A stretch of DNA of 64,000 nt, from NCBI GenBank assembly GCA_029204225.1, contig CM055097.1:59710883-59774882 (forward strand), written 5' to 3'. This DNA is from Diphasiastrum complanatum (Eukaryota; Streptophyta; Lycopodiopsida; Lycopodiales; Lycopodiaceae). Made by a program: the position numbers and the translations under genes. Positions 1-30,471 of this stretch are shown piece by piece (positions within the stretch are counted from its first letter, which is position 1; every line of letters starts with the position of its first letter). The notes under the pieces are model-generated. The model had not been told where the DNA came from and made no database searches. It was given only the letters and a program-made list of their open reading frames with translations.

Positions 1-175
1 TCGGCTTGCAAAAGTCTGATCCCAAATTTAGAAAGTAAACAAAAACAGTGATAGATATTAGGTGTTAGGAATACTAAATTATACACGTAGTTGCATCGAA
101 GCCAAGTTTGCTTTGCTACATTTTCAGATCACGCATTGAATAACATTGAACGACCCTTGTATATTTACACTACGG

Positions 176-373
176 TTATGGGACCTGTATCCACGCACCT
201 GGAAGACGTTTTGACAGAGTCATACATTGTTGTTGCACGTCATGCAAGCTACAGTGTTCTTTAACACATACTGAAGGAGCAATTATTGAAGCAAAGTTTA
301 ATCCAAATTCCAAAGAAACTTGATCCTCATGAGGTTTAATTTCTTCTCTTGCTAGCACTCCTTCCTCAACACT
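176..373 (-). CDS. Possible terminal exon of an unidentified minus-strand gene
   Basis: This is an open stretch of about 65 codons on the minus strand. It begins after a possible splice acceptor (TCTAG, plus-strand positions 374-378) and ends at a stop at 176. The composition looks protein-like (charged, few low-complexity runs), with a C-terminus reading about LSKRLPGAWIQVP. There is no ATG at its start, so it could only be an internal-to-terminal exon. I do not recognise the family. It lies just upstream of the KAS I coding blocks on the opposite strand, so it might also be a chance frame. Confidence is low. Confidence 0.2.
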   Translation of the reverse strand, partial: SVEEGVLAREEIKPHEDQVSLEFGLNFASIIAPSVCVKEHCSLHDVQQQCMTLSKRLPGAWIQVP

Positions 374-1101
374 CTAGACTTTTAACATGCAAGCTTTGCC
401 TTGATATCATTGAGACAGCATGACAAGGAGGCACTAACGTGACATAGATGTGCCGGGTACAATAGAATTCCCTAGATTTGGAAACCTACTATTGCTCCTA
501 GTTTCTAATAGGGTTTCATTGTCCGTAATTTTAGGGTTTTTTTTTCCATTCCAATGTTCCAGAATGCTTGTTTTGGAATGCTATGCTTCTGGAATGTCGT
601 TCTGACACAACTTAGATTGCCATCCAATCCGGCCCGAAAGACTCTTACTAGATTTTAACAAATCTTTTTCAGATTATGAGGTGCACTTAAGCATGGTTTT
701 TTTTAAGTTAAAGTCTGTAAAATTTTATTGACCATGCAGCATGATTGCTTTTCAAGTTAGCCCTGTTATAAGGCTCCAAAGGCATGTTCTCAAGTAGTGC
801 TCCAAATTTTGCTTCCTTCATCTAACCAATGTATTTCTCAAACCCTATGTATGTAGTAGTCTCTGGAAGTTCAAACTCAAAATTTCTGGACTCTGCACTT
901 AGCAAAGTGCCTTGTAGAACTAGACTTTTGAGATTCATCTGCTTTGACTCGGACAACAATTTTGCTCCACCAAGAAATCTACCAGAAGTATCATGTTTAG
1001 TGGACTAGAATTGCTGTACTATATCGGACTTGGAATCGATTGACACCTTTGACATCAGATTTATGGCATAAAAAATGCAAGGCGACTTGATAGTGTTTTC
1101 A

Positions 1102-1104
<3 letters not shown>
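374..1104. other. Upstream region of KAS I, nothing recognised
   Basis: This is AT-rich sequence before the first visible KAS I coding block. I looked for a plus-strand ATG followed by a transit-peptide-like exon and a GT donor and did not find a convincing one. It may be promoter and 5' UTR, or the 3' part of a first intron. Confidence 0.4.

Positions 1105-1151
<47 letters not shown>
1105..1151. repeat. (GA)n microsatellite
   Basis: An uninterrupted GA dinucleotide tract of about 47 bp lies about 65 bp before the first visible KAS I coding block. Tracts of the same unit recur throughout the window. Confidence 0.95.
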
Positions 1152-1155
<4 letters not shown>

Positions 1156-1216
1156 TCATGTGGCACACTAATTTCCCAACATTGCTGATGAACTGAACAT
1201 TTCATATGAAGTTCAT

Positions 1217-20122
<18,906 letters not shown>

Positions 20123-22620
20123 TGAATAGTAAGTACAGTTTGTTACATATTGGTAGAATTGTGTTACTTTCAAAAACTCATGCTCTGGCGTACTTGTCTA
20201 GATGCTTCTCTGCCTGTTACTGCTGTCAGAATCCTTCTAGTTATAGGTACAGAATCTTGTTTCAGTCTTTGGTTAGGTTTTCTATTCATTAGGATGATAG
20301 CCTGTCAAATGATCCTTTTCATTCTATTCATACTATTTATCTGAAGAGTTATATATACATGCGTCAGCAGTGAATACGACATGAAATAGGTATAGAAAGT
20401 ACTCATTGTTCTGTGAAACATTTTAATAGATCAGTCTTTAGTCTTGCATGCCCATGTTATGGACATGAATATAGTGCATTCATATGAACCTCTGTCCATT
20501 TTTATTCTTCTTAGAATAAGCCCTAACACTAGCGGTAGATTCCGAGAAGATCCCTTGCGGCTCTTCAAGCTAGTATGAATGCAATAGTTCACAAGAGATG
20601 TACAGCTTATTGAGTCTAGTGATTTGCACGTCTTAGTTGGAAACATGCGCCTCCACTCAAACTTTGCAATCCTTGACGTTGTTATGGTATCTTTGTACAA
20701 GATTGCTATGTGCTGAGTCATTACCTGGTTTCTCTCCGATTCTGCTCATAACAAACAGGCTACCTATTTGTGGACGGCTTGATGTTTCAACTCAGCCTTC
20801 AATAATTTGTTGATTGATATTTGTTGTCATAAACACAGGAAGCAATGCCATGGCATTCAAAATTTACTACATCCTGATTCCTTACCTTCCAATTTGTGGA
20901 GTTGTATCCCCTATTTGAATGAATGTGCAAGCTGTTGCTTCAATTGTAAACTTTTCAAGATTCTATTTAAGGTGGTCAACTTCTGTTGTCACAGGGTATA
21001 CCTTTTTGCTGGTTGGAACAAATTGCCTCGTCCCTCTACAATCTAGACGTTTATTTGCATATCTGGAAAGCTATCATTTTGCAGTATAAAGCTTAGTATG
21101 AAAGGATATATACTTATTCTATTATGTAAACTTTGTCTTGGCTTGTGTAAGATCTAGATTCTTGGACCTTCTATTTGGGGAGCCATCTTCTTATATCATG
21201 TGTTTTTGGGTCTATCATCACCTCTAAGTCCTTGGCCCTGCTTATTCTTGTTTATATGCATACATGTTACATTTTTAATTACTATACGCATCTATATCTG
21301 CTGGAGAGTCTAGTTGAGTCAGCTGTATATATTCTTTTGTCTCATGAAATAAACATTCTCTCAAGGACAACCTCAAATAGTTAATGTAGCTTGAAACTTG
21401 CAGGAGTTTGGGGAACCTTTGGATCTTCTATCGATAAGTATTTCCAAGATAGCGCACATACTGATACTGGTTATCTCAGTAGGTCAACGGTAAGGATTTT
21501 GAAGGTAGGATATTTGCTTTTGCATTTTAGATAGAAATTTTGGTTTGTCCAGAAGAGGAAGAATGCAGTTTATGACACCATTCATAAACTAGTGCAGGAT
21601 CTAGTTTATTGACAATTGCTAGATGCATTTGAGGCTCCAAGATTCATTTGCTTTTAATTCTTTGACCTGATTAGTGGACAGCAATAAGGTCAATGCATGC
21701 TTGATACAATGTTCGTCTTTGGCTTTAAGACATCTCTGACAACTCTAGGTAGGCTCTTCATTCAACCTTGAGCATGGTAATAATCAAGTTGGAGGAAGAA
21801 TACAGTTATGATACCATTGACAAACCTGTGCAGGATTGTACTGCATCTAGAATTTCTATATCAATTTGAGATGCTTTTTCAATGAAGAAATAAGGTCAAT
21901 GTGTGATTTGACAAATGTTTATTTTTTGCTTTTAAGACATCTATTGCAATAGCTGGGTAAAGTTTCCCTTTGATATTGAACATGGTCATAGTAAATCAAA
22001 GAGTTTTATAGAGTATTGTTTTCAAGTTACTCAGATATATACAGCACATATTTGTGGACCTGAAGAGGATGCGAGATTTTTATAGCTGGCCAAAATGGAC
22101 TTTTGGATGGATAATGTCCTCTTGATAAGTGGGGTATATAGCAAGTTGTGCGAGAGGAGTGTTACATTTGTATGAGCTCAAACTTTTTCAGCTCTAAGCT
22201 AAATTTTACCAATGATTTTCTTCTTCTTGTATGTGTAGCTCATTGGAGTCAAACCCTTGATCTCAAGATGAACTTTTGATCCTTTTTGAAGCTTACAAGG
22301 ATGCACTCTACATTTGCTTGTTTGCAATAAGAGCAAACATATATTTACAAAAAACTTTTCATAGCAATAGTAAAATTATTGTCCTTAGAATACCAGTGAA
22401 TAAGTAATCTAATTTAGATTCACATTGCCCTAAGAATTTTCAAACTTGTCGAATACAAGTATATAGGGGATATATTTCAGCTTCTTGTACAGATTGGCAA
22501 TGAAGAAACTTTAACATTGACTGAGACTAATGGTCCACGGTTGACAAAGAACAACTTAAACATTACAATGGTAAAAGGATTTAGTAAATGCAAATTAAAA
22601 TGTGACTATACAAGTTTCAT

Positions 22621-22623
<3 letters not shown>
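20123..22623. other. KAS I 3' flank and spacer
   Basis: This stretch follows the KAS I stop and probably starts with the 3' UTR. No further coding sequence is recognised. Positions about 21541-22000 contain a decayed tandem repeat. Confidence 0.5.
21541..22000. repeat. Decayed tandem duplication, units of about 200-240 bp
   Basis: Two units share words in the same order: AGAGGAAGAATGCAGTT/GGAGGAAGAATACAGTT, GTGCAGGAT, AATAAGGTCAATG, CTTTTAAGACATCT and TTGAGCATGGTA/TTGAACATGGTC. They are diverged and unequal in length. Confidence 0.6.

Positions 22624-22711
<88 letters not shown>
22624..22711. repeat. (AG)n microsatellite
   Basis: An uninterrupted AG tract of about 88 bp. A shorter AG run follows at about 22987-23002. 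Confidence 0.95.
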
Positions 22712-22713
<2 letters not shown>

Positions 22714-23836
22714 TTCATTGTGATGGCGAGAATGGTTGTTTATGAACGTTGATGAAGCAACATCACTATTTAGGATTTATATAAACTCTAAAAAATGGGT
22801 GATTGCCAGTTGAGCTGGTTAAGTACTCATGCATTTATGAATAAGCAAATTGTAAAATAGGAACCAAGGTATTCTTATAGTTTATTGCATTTGAAAAATC
22901 TAGAAAATCAAGTTAACACAAGTTTTTAAAAGCGTAAAGTGAAAATATGGGTTTCCAATGTCAAGAAATGAGGGAAACTCTAAAGGAGAGAGAGAGAGAG
23001 AGATACAAGACTGCACTTAGTTTCTTTTGACAAGGCAAGATTGAAGCTCTTTGAAGCTTTTATTCATAATCCAACAAGGTAAAATACAGCTGAAAAGTAA
23101 GTACGAGAACATTATAAAGCATAACCACTTTCAAGACGTCTAGCTGATACTTGCCATCATTCCACAAAACAAAATTGTTCAAGTTAGTTTAGTGAGGAAG
23201 ACAAGTGTCATAGCTAAACGACAATTGTTATTCATGTTCAAAAGAAGTTATACTACTTAACAGCTTTGAATAGCATTTTAAAACTTAGGTGTTTTGGAAT
23301 CAAGAGTGATGGTTACCTTCATACTTATGCAGCTCTTTTAAATTATATTTCCTTGAGATGTTTCATATTAGTACTCTCTAGTTTGTGATAATATTCTTCC
23401 ATGGTACATGCTTTTGGAATCAAGAGTGTTGCTTACCTTGGAAATTTTCACCTTGGCATTGGAATCCACCTTGACAGACCATGTACGCTCCAAATACCTA
23501 TATAAGGTTTCCGTTCGAACATAGATCAATGAGTTTTGGATTGATTGTCGAGGGTTGGTAGGTATCGCATCTTCTTGTCCTTTATTTTTTAGGTTTGAAA
23601 TCTCAGTGTTAAGCCCTTCTTGATGATTTGTAGGAGTGTTCTTTAATGAATTGCTGGAACTTTTTTTTATTGATATGAGCTTCCAGGAAAAGCCTGTGAG
23701 ACTGATATTATATGAGTAGAAGTTTCAAACAGGTCCTTTGGCTATGCTGGCCCTTCTTGCAAGATGTCAGCCTCTATGAAACCCTCCACCTTGATTGTTC
23801 GGGTTAGGTGGTTGACAGATGAGCTTGTGCTGAAAT
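22712..23836. other. Spacer, nothing recognised
   Basis: AT-rich sequence. The only structure seen is a short direct repeat containing TTTTGGAATCAAGAGTG near 23.29 and 23.41 kb. Confidence 0.4.
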
Positions 23837-24160
23837 TGTCACTTCTAACTTGATGTAATATGTTAATCTTGAAATCTAGATGCATATTGAGATCTCACAA
23901 GTGTGGAGCCTGTTCCCACGTGTGAAAGGATGTAGAAAAGGTACTTGTATAAAGTTAGATTCATTTTTTTTTTCCATGTGAATGAGTAAATGCTCCCACA
24001 TGTCAAGATGCTATTCACACGTGTGGATTTGGATGTACTAGATAAGATGTACTTATTCTCCTAGATCCTATTTTAAGGGAAGATTCCAATTTTTTGTGGA
24101 GACTAGCATTTGGATTCTAGGTAGTAGGATAAGTCAACTTTGATCTATGAGCACATGATG
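23837..24160 (+). mobile_element. Partial LTR (family X)
   Basis: It starts TGTCACTTCTAACTTG and matches the first part of the LTR at 27209 for about 320 bp, including the shared words GTGAATGAGTAAATGCTCCCA and TTCACACGTGTG. After about 24160 the two diverge. Confidence 0.65.
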
Positions 24161-24330
24161 TTTTAGCGATAGACCAAGTTGTTATATCACCGTATCAGGG
24201 CGAGTGCCATACTGATCAGCTTATGAGCAGTTGGTCCATATCAGTTCATTTTATTCCTAGAAGAGTACGAAAAATTTTAACTGTTTAGAGTATAACTTAG
24301 CCAAAAGACCTGGTGTGAAGACATGTACTG

Positions 24331-24342
24331 GTATCAGAGCAA
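24331..24342 (+). promoter_or_regulatory. PBS-like sequence, initiator tRNA-Met type
   Basis: It reads TGGTATCAGAGC. A diverged repeat of this segment and its downstream flank occurs at about 24671-24740 (GGTATTAGGGCAGATCC). The preceding bases do not end in CA, so the LTR edge is uncertain. Confidence 0.5.
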
Positions 24343-24804
24343 ATCCATGCTATACTGACCCAAGTGACCCTTACAGAGTAAGGTGTGTCACGCACTATTG
24401 TCCATACTTCTGAGCATATCCATGCTTTCCAGTTATATCTCACCAAGGGTCTAAAGTGACACTTGACAGGGTAGGGTACCGTTTATTAAATGGAAATAAT
24501 GAAAAGAAAATAAATTCGTTTTTATATTTAAAGCGTAATACGTGGGAATAAGTTTAACGTAAAACAGTAGCATGATCGTTATATAGGAATCACATAACGA
24601 CCATGGTATGTGGACACTGTTTTGGATAGATATATTGGATTACTTAGTAAGTGATTTCCAATGTCTTTACTAGGTATTAGGGCAGATCCGTGCCATTCTA
24701 ACCCTTTCGTAAAGACAACGTGTCTTACGCATTTCCATGCTGTCTAAGACCGTCTTAATTGGAGTCCTTATCGTGACGTTTACTGACCAAGGTTTTATTT
24801 AAAA

Positions 24805-25251
24805 TTACTCAGCAATAGTGTGTTTTTTAACAAGAGTCAACTCTTTTTGTAGAAAGAAGGAAACATTTTGAAGGATCGTAACATGGGTTATTATATTTAT
24901 TTTACAAAATAAAAAAACTTCACCCATTCGTGTGCTGTAGCGTTCGTATCTAAATTGATAACGAAAACCCATATTTTGATGTTTGCAGACGAAGCTTTTT
25001 GAGATGCTGCCATAGTTGTTTTTTCGTACAAGTGCTATCTTTACACCATGGCGACAACAAATGTGGTTATTTAGTTGCGTTTTCAGAGTTGAAAGATGTG
25101 TAAGCGGAGTGTATTTCTTATTTTGTAGAATATCGGTAGAAAGCGTACCTTTGCCGAATACAATAACGCTTGGTTCGAGTAAGAACCGGGATGTAGTAAA
25201 AGAGTTTGTAGTCACAGATGTTGCTACATTATCACACGCACGAATAGTCAT
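24805..25251 (-). CDS. Unidentified 148-codon reading frame
   Basis: This is an ATG-to-stop frame on the minus strand (MTIRACDNVATSVTTN... ending KKHTIAE), directly preceded by an in-frame TGA. I recognise no domain. The sequence is rich in Thr, Ser, Lys and aromatic residues and has no clear membrane segment or signal peptide. Its DNA has more CpG and a different texture from the AT-rich repeats around it, and an 85-codon frame overlaps it on the plus strand. It lies in the spacer after family X LTR and PBS-like sequences. It could be the body of an unclassified element, a decayed foreign insert or a chance frame. Confidence 0.25.
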   Translation of the reverse strand: MTIRACDNVATSVTTNSFTTSRFLLEPSVIVFGKGTLSTDILQNKKYTPLTHLSTLKTQLNNHICCRHGVKIALVRKNNYGSISKSFVCKHQNMGFRYQFRYERYSTRMGEVFLFCKINIITHVTILQNVSFFLQKELTLVKKHTIAE

Positions 25252-25434
25252 TCAGTTTAGCAAAAAGTATTAGAACTTCTAGTATATAATAAGAATATAG
25301 AACTTCAATTGTTTCTTACAAGTAAGCCAACCTAATTTTTTCTATCTATCTTTAGATAGTAGAAGGAATGGGTTTAGAGCGTTGGACCTCCCACATATTG
25401 CTCTTAGTAAATATATACAAAAGTGAGAGGGAAA

Positions 25435-25935
25435 GTCTGCTGTCAATTGCAGGACTCCCCACACTTCTTACATGAAAAAATTCTCTCAAAAGATAATGTA
25501 AATACTTGTTGTTCATCACTGGACATCCTACATATCTTTTAGCAAAAGTTTACTCTTACAAGAGAGTGTGAATGTACATAGTCCATCGCTGGACTCCCTG
25601 CATATCATATTCAAAAAGTTATCAAGAAAAGTGAGATAGATGGCATGTTGTCCATTGCTGGACAGATGCAAGCTTAAATCCCAAGTAAGGCGACAAATCC
25701 GTTGTGGATTGGGCTGTTCCAGCGCCTAAAATCAGACACATATAAGTTGTCAGCTCGTGGCTTATCACTCAATGTTGTCAGTAGAGATCATAGTCAGATT
25801 TTATGAACTATGGAAGGCCTCCATCGTTGCATTCTGGGCAGGATGTGCCTCTGTTTAGACAACAAAAACTCATATAAGGTCCATCGCTGGGACAACAACC
25901 ATTGTAAATCACAAAACTTATGTAGAGAAAGCATC
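25435..25935. repeat. Diverged repeats around CCATCGCTGG
   Basis: Variants of GTCCATCGCTGGACTCC recur at irregular spacing of about 60-100 bp (TGTCAATTGCAGGACTCC, TTCATCACTGGACATCC, GTCCATCGCTGGACTCC, GTCCATTGCTGGACAG, GTCCATCGCTGGGACAAC). They look like a decayed minisatellite, possibly part of an LTR. Similar words reappear at 40.8-41.05 kb. Confidence 0.55.
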
Positions 25936-26439
25936 ATTTGATGATTAGTTTCTATACAATGATGAAAGCATCCCTTCTGAAGCTATGATTAAGCAAGAGG
26001 AGAGCAACTGTTAGCAAGGAGATGAGAGAAAGAGACTGATCTTCATGAAAGATTCCCACTGGTAGGGCGCACTTTTTGTAGGTAAGAGATCGAAGAAGCT
26101 CTTCTCAGTATTGTGAAGAGAAACTGTCGAAAGTTGCAAGTTTATGTAGAGTCACATTTCGAACCCAATTTGCTCGCAATCCAGTTGTGGTCCCGTTTCG
26201 TCCGCACCATTGCAGAAACCCATCGAAAGATTTGCGATGCTGATGATGCGAAGGGCAAATAACTAAAAAGACTCTTTGAAGCGTATCTCCACACTTGGTT
26301 TCTTTTTTTTCTAGATCCTGTTGGAGTTGTCATTCACTGGATTCTCTATTGTTGTAATTGTTGGTGGTAGTACAGTACTACTCTGTGGCTCGAACATGGA
26401 TAATTGTCATGCCATTTAAATGTTTTGTTGTTTTTTCAA
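25936..26439. other. Spacer, nothing recognised
   Basis: No domain or element end is recognised. A 63-codon minus-strand frame at 26142-26333 has no familiar motif. Confidence 0.35.
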
Positions 26440-27115
26440 GAACATATGCAAATATCTTTGTCGAATTGCATAAATTGTCTTTTGTTTTTAAGAATTTGGA
26501 TGTCACGAAGATAATGCATAGGTCCCAAATTGGACACATCGAATTCCTTTGAGAGCTGAGACTTAGTCCTACTTAAAAGATCCAAGCCCTGCTAAATAAT
26601 AGGGCATCATCCACATTCAAAGCAATAATAATATATTTGGATCCTTGAGATCTCTTGTAAATTTTGTTGACTGCCAATTTTAAATTGAAACCAATATGCA
26701 AAATAAATTGATTAATCATTTCAAGTTACAATGCGCTTGTTTTAGGCCATACAAGGCCTTATGGATTTTGAATACTTGGTGTTTGAGTTCTTGTTGAACA
26801 AATTGTGGTTCAAGTTAGATCTAATTGTTGGATCATTGGTTTAGCATATGATATGGAACCAAACACTTTGCAATGATTGGCAAAAGGTTTGGTGCCTGAC
26901 CAAGCTTTCTCTTGAATTCAGCTATTCATGTATTTGGTACTTGATCGATTTTGTAAATAACATGACGTTCAAATAGCTTACGCCCAAAATTTATTAGTAA
27001 GTTTTAGATGAGCCAACATAGGAATTGTAAACTTGACTAAAGTCCTATTTTTCCTCTCAACATGAGGATTGTATTTTGTTGTGAGTTGCCTTTGAATCCC
27101 ATTCGATGTTAGAAA
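26440..27115 (-). pseudogene. Ty1/copia pol fragment (integrase end and RT), degraded
   Basis: In minus sense the integrase end comes first: GIQRQLTTKYNPHVERKNRT then NKFWA (about 27090-26980), containing the catalytic Glu context ERKN. Then NRSSTKYMNS, and RT with [16 protein letters not shown] (26785-26729) and IIALNVDDALLF (about 26636-26590), where the catalytic YVDD reads NVDD. The stretch normally between integrase and RT is missing and stops are frequent, so it is a dead, internally deleted copy. It lies antisense to the family X LTRs on either side and so is probably a separate insertion. Confidence 0.75.
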
Positions 27116-27208
27116 ATTGATTCGTTTCATAGAAATGATCTCTCGGCTTGCCTTGATTTTTCTTCCTATATGACTTTTTACAAGTCCCTTGAACTATTTC
27201 TATTGAAA

Positions 27209-28020
27209 TGTCACTTCTAACTTGTAGATTAAATATGTTGATCTCATGGTTAATGTTCACATTATGATCCCACACGTGTGTGGAAGCCAAAAGAGTACTT
27301 CTATATAGTTGGATTTAAGTTGGATTAATCTACACAAGTGTGAACTAGTTTTTTGACTAGAATCCATGAAATTGTCATTTGGCACTATTTCCTTGTATGT
27401 AGCTAGCACTTCCATGTGAATGAGTAAATGCTCCCACATGCTAGATGTTGTTCACACGTGTGAAGCTGGCTGTACTATATCACATGTACATATTCTCCTG
27501 GATCCTATTTTTTGGGGAAGATTCCTATTTTCAAGGAGACTAGTAGTTGGATTCTAGCTAGTAGCATAAGTCAACTTTGTTGTATGGGAATAACTTGCTC
27601 CCATTGCTGGATCTAAATGATGTGGCACTCTCCACACATGCCAGACCCGCTGAATCAGCATACAGGTCGTGCTTGTACTTGATTTATAAGTAGTTCACCC
27701 ATTCCAATGAGAAGTTGATGAGACATTGTGATTTTATGCATAGTGCTTGTGATTTCACCAATAGAATTGGATTTTTATGCTTTGTGAGCTATCATTAAGT
27801 ATTGTACTTTGCTCTCTGCTCACAGTCCGTACAGGGACTATATTCCACAAGTATGAGGCCGCCCTTGATGTTTCTTGAAGTTTATATGTGTTGATCTTGC
27901 TAAATAGTTAATGATTTACATATCTTGATCTAATCAATAGAACTTGTTAGACCACTTGATTTGGTAATCAATACCTCTTGAAAACTAATCAATCATTGTC
28001 CAAAAATCATAAAATCAACA
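27209..28020 (+). mobile_element. LTR (family X), complete, with adjacent PBS
   Basis: An 812-bp segment starting TGTCACTTC and ending ATCAACA, followed at once by TGGTATCAGAGC (28021-28032), so it is a 5' LTR in plus orientation. The internal region is cut off at 28036 by the LTR of element A. It contains CCACACGTGTGTGG and TTCACACGTGTGAAG palindromes. Confidence 0.7.
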
Positions 28021-28032
28021 TGGTATCAGAGC
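28021..28032 (+). promoter_or_regulatory. PBS of family X element, initiator tRNA-Met type
   Basis: TGGTATCAGAGC directly after the LTR end. Only four further bases remain before element A starts. Confidence 0.85.
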
Positions 28033-28036
28033 TTGG

Positions 28037-28739
28037 TGTGAAGAATTGCCAAAAATTGGCAAATCTAGCTTGATAAAAAAAACCATGAAGAATAGTGTAA
28101 ATTTTGTACATAATTGGGTTCCACACATTTATGGCCAAAATGCCACATGGCAACCCACTCCTAATGTAGGTTAGGTCAAGTCAAGAGAGTTGGTCATGTC
28201 TATTTGGTGGTCATCCCTACTTTATAGGACCTACACCTAAGTTTAAGGTGAAAATTTGGCCAACTAGCTACCTACCAAGCATAACTCTAGGATCTAGGCT
28301 AGGGTTTCATTTTAGGGCAAGAAGAGTGAGTTAACTTCCTTATTACATGCTGGAAATCCACATAACTTCAAGAAGGAAGTCGAATTTGCTATGTATTCCA
28401 ACCTCCCATAGTGAGAAGATAGAATATTTTTGGAGCTCATTGGCAATCTCAAGCTACTCCACTATGTACATTGAGTTTTTGTGATCCAAACGCAACCAAA
28501 TCAATTTTTACTTGTTTCTCAGGTTGAAGGCCATACTACAGCCTGTAGTACACACGTGTGGGCTCGGATTTCAATGTTGATCAATGCTTTTGATTGTTAA
28601 TGCTTGTTGTTTGTCAAATTGCCAATCTAGATCGACTTTTTTGTGTCTAGTTTTTTGATAGATTGTTAAGCAAGCATCCAATCACTCTTGTGGATCTTTT
28701 GTAGATCCATTTATGGTCCTAAAGTATAGTACTTTCACA
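28037..28739 (+). repeat. 5' LTR of element A
   Basis: 703 bp, TGTGAAGAATTG...TACTTTCACA, repeated at 31781-32467. It contains CACACGTGTG near 28.55 kb. Confidence 0.9.
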
Positions 28740-28752
28740 TGGTATCAGAGCC
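28740..28752 (+). promoter_or_regulatory. PBS of element A, initiator tRNA-Met type
   Basis: TGGTATCAGAGCC immediately after the 5' LTR. Confidence 0.9.
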
Positions 28753-29399
28753 AAGTACAAGAGCATAAGCCATTGATCTAATGCAAATCCATTTTTAGCA
28801 AGTTTTGGTGCTAAAAATAAGTATTGAGAGGGCAAGCTAGAATCTTGATTTTGGTGAGGAGATTTGATCTCAAACTTGGTAGGGGTCCAAATCTGTACTG
28901 TCCACATGTGTGGGCACCTCTGAACCTGCATTTAATGCATGGTATTCATTTGATCCAAAGAAATTCAATTTGTGAGCTTTTGATGTAATTTTTGGTGGAA
29001 ATCTTAGGATAAGCTACCAAGACTGAGTGCCATTGATTAGATTTGACAAGGGGTCATGAGATCTAATTAGTCTAGGCTGAAATCAGTTCCTCTAAACTTG
29101 TTTTACAGGCCTTGAAAGTACATCAAAAAGTGTGAGGGAGATTTAGTCATGTTATTGTCCAAAAATAGCCAAAATTGGCAAGATTTGATTGTAAGTAGAT
29201 TTCACTTCAACAATCAAATCCATTTATTGGCAAGATTTGTTTGAAAGTAGTTTTCACTTCATCTTATCTTCATTCCAGCTTTGTGAGGGAGTGATAGAAC
29301 TGTCATTATAAGTCCATTTGTTGAATTAGAAATCAAATTTGAGTGAAACACTACAAGTGTGAGACCTTTGTGGGTTTCAAGTTAATCAAATCCATTTCT

Positions 29400-30312
29400 T
29401 GTTTGTAGAAGTCACTAGTAAGCTGGGATCTGCTGGAGCATACCTTCTAGAAGCTAATGAGAGATTGAATTCTACAAATTATGCTATTTGGAAGGTTAGG
29501 ATGGAGTCACTTTTGGTGCTCCAAGACCTTTATGAGTTTCTGATTGAGGATGGAGATGAACCTCTAGGTGCATAGGAATTAGTGAGATACAAAAAGAGAT
29601 CTAGGCTAGCACTTCATTGTGTGAAAATGAATGTGAGCAATGATCTTTTGAGGGAAGTATCATCATGTAAAATGCTAAAGAGGCTTGGGAGTCTTTAAAA
29701 TCAATCTATGAATCTAGTAACACTTTGAGGGTCTTCATGCTTAGAAATCAAATTTTGCAAAGCATGAAAAGAAGTGAGGAGAGTGCACATGATTATGTAC
29801 TCAGAATCAAGTCTCTAAATAGGGAGTTGGCTTCCATTGGAGAGAAGATTCATGATGGAGAGCTTGTACAAATTGTTCTTAATGGTCTAGGAGATGACTT
29901 TGCAAATTTGGTCCAAACTTTTGCCATCCAAGACACTTTGCCAACTATAGAAAAACTACACAATGTATTAGTGGCTGAAGAGTGTAGGATGCTCCATGCA
30001 AAATCTAGGATGAGCTCCTTGTCTTTGCGGGATGGTGATGCTAAAGCCAATTTCTCATTCAAGCGAAAAAAGAAGACCAATTGAAAGAACAAGCATCCAA
30101 AGGAGGCCAAAGAAGAGGATGATGCATCAAGCTCAAAGGACAAGTCAAAGCATAAATGCTTTTTTCATGGAAAGAAGGTGCATTATGCATCTGAATGCTA
30201 CAAGAGGCTAAGAGCACAAGTGGAGGAGGACAAACAAGGAAACCTTGCAAATGAGGAGGAGGAGGATGAAGTAGATGTATTCTTGATGGCAATCCTCACC
30301 AACAAGCAATAG
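29400..30312 (+). pseudogene. Element A gag (UBN2/DUF4219-type), broken
   Basis: Plant copia Gag packages element RNA. Visible parts are LNSTNYAIWKVRMESLLVLQ (about 29.47 kb), ALHCVKMNVSNDLLREV, then FMLRNQILQSMKRSEESAHD and LVQIVLNGLGDDF in an open frame 29725-30084. A zinc-knuckle-like CFFHGKKVHYASEC lies near 30.16 kb. No ATG precedes the frame. There is a TAG where the related element B has a Gln codon, a frameshift near 29.68 kb and a TGA at 30082, so no full Gag can be made. Element B (33041-33847) encodes the same protein. Confidence 0.8.
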
Positions 30313-30471
30313 CAATTCAAGAGACAATTGGTGGATCGATAGTGGGGCTAGCTCCCACATGTCTTGTGAAAAGGACTTTTCTCAAATTTACACTCATTCA
30401 ATGATGCTAAAAATTTTGTCTTTACTGCAAATGATGAAGAATGTAGGATAGATGGTGTTGGCACCATCTCT

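Noticed and set aside
28021-28752. TGGTATCAGAGC sites considered as tRNA gene ends
   Set aside because: No cloverleaf surrounds them; they adjoin LTR ends and are primer-binding sites.
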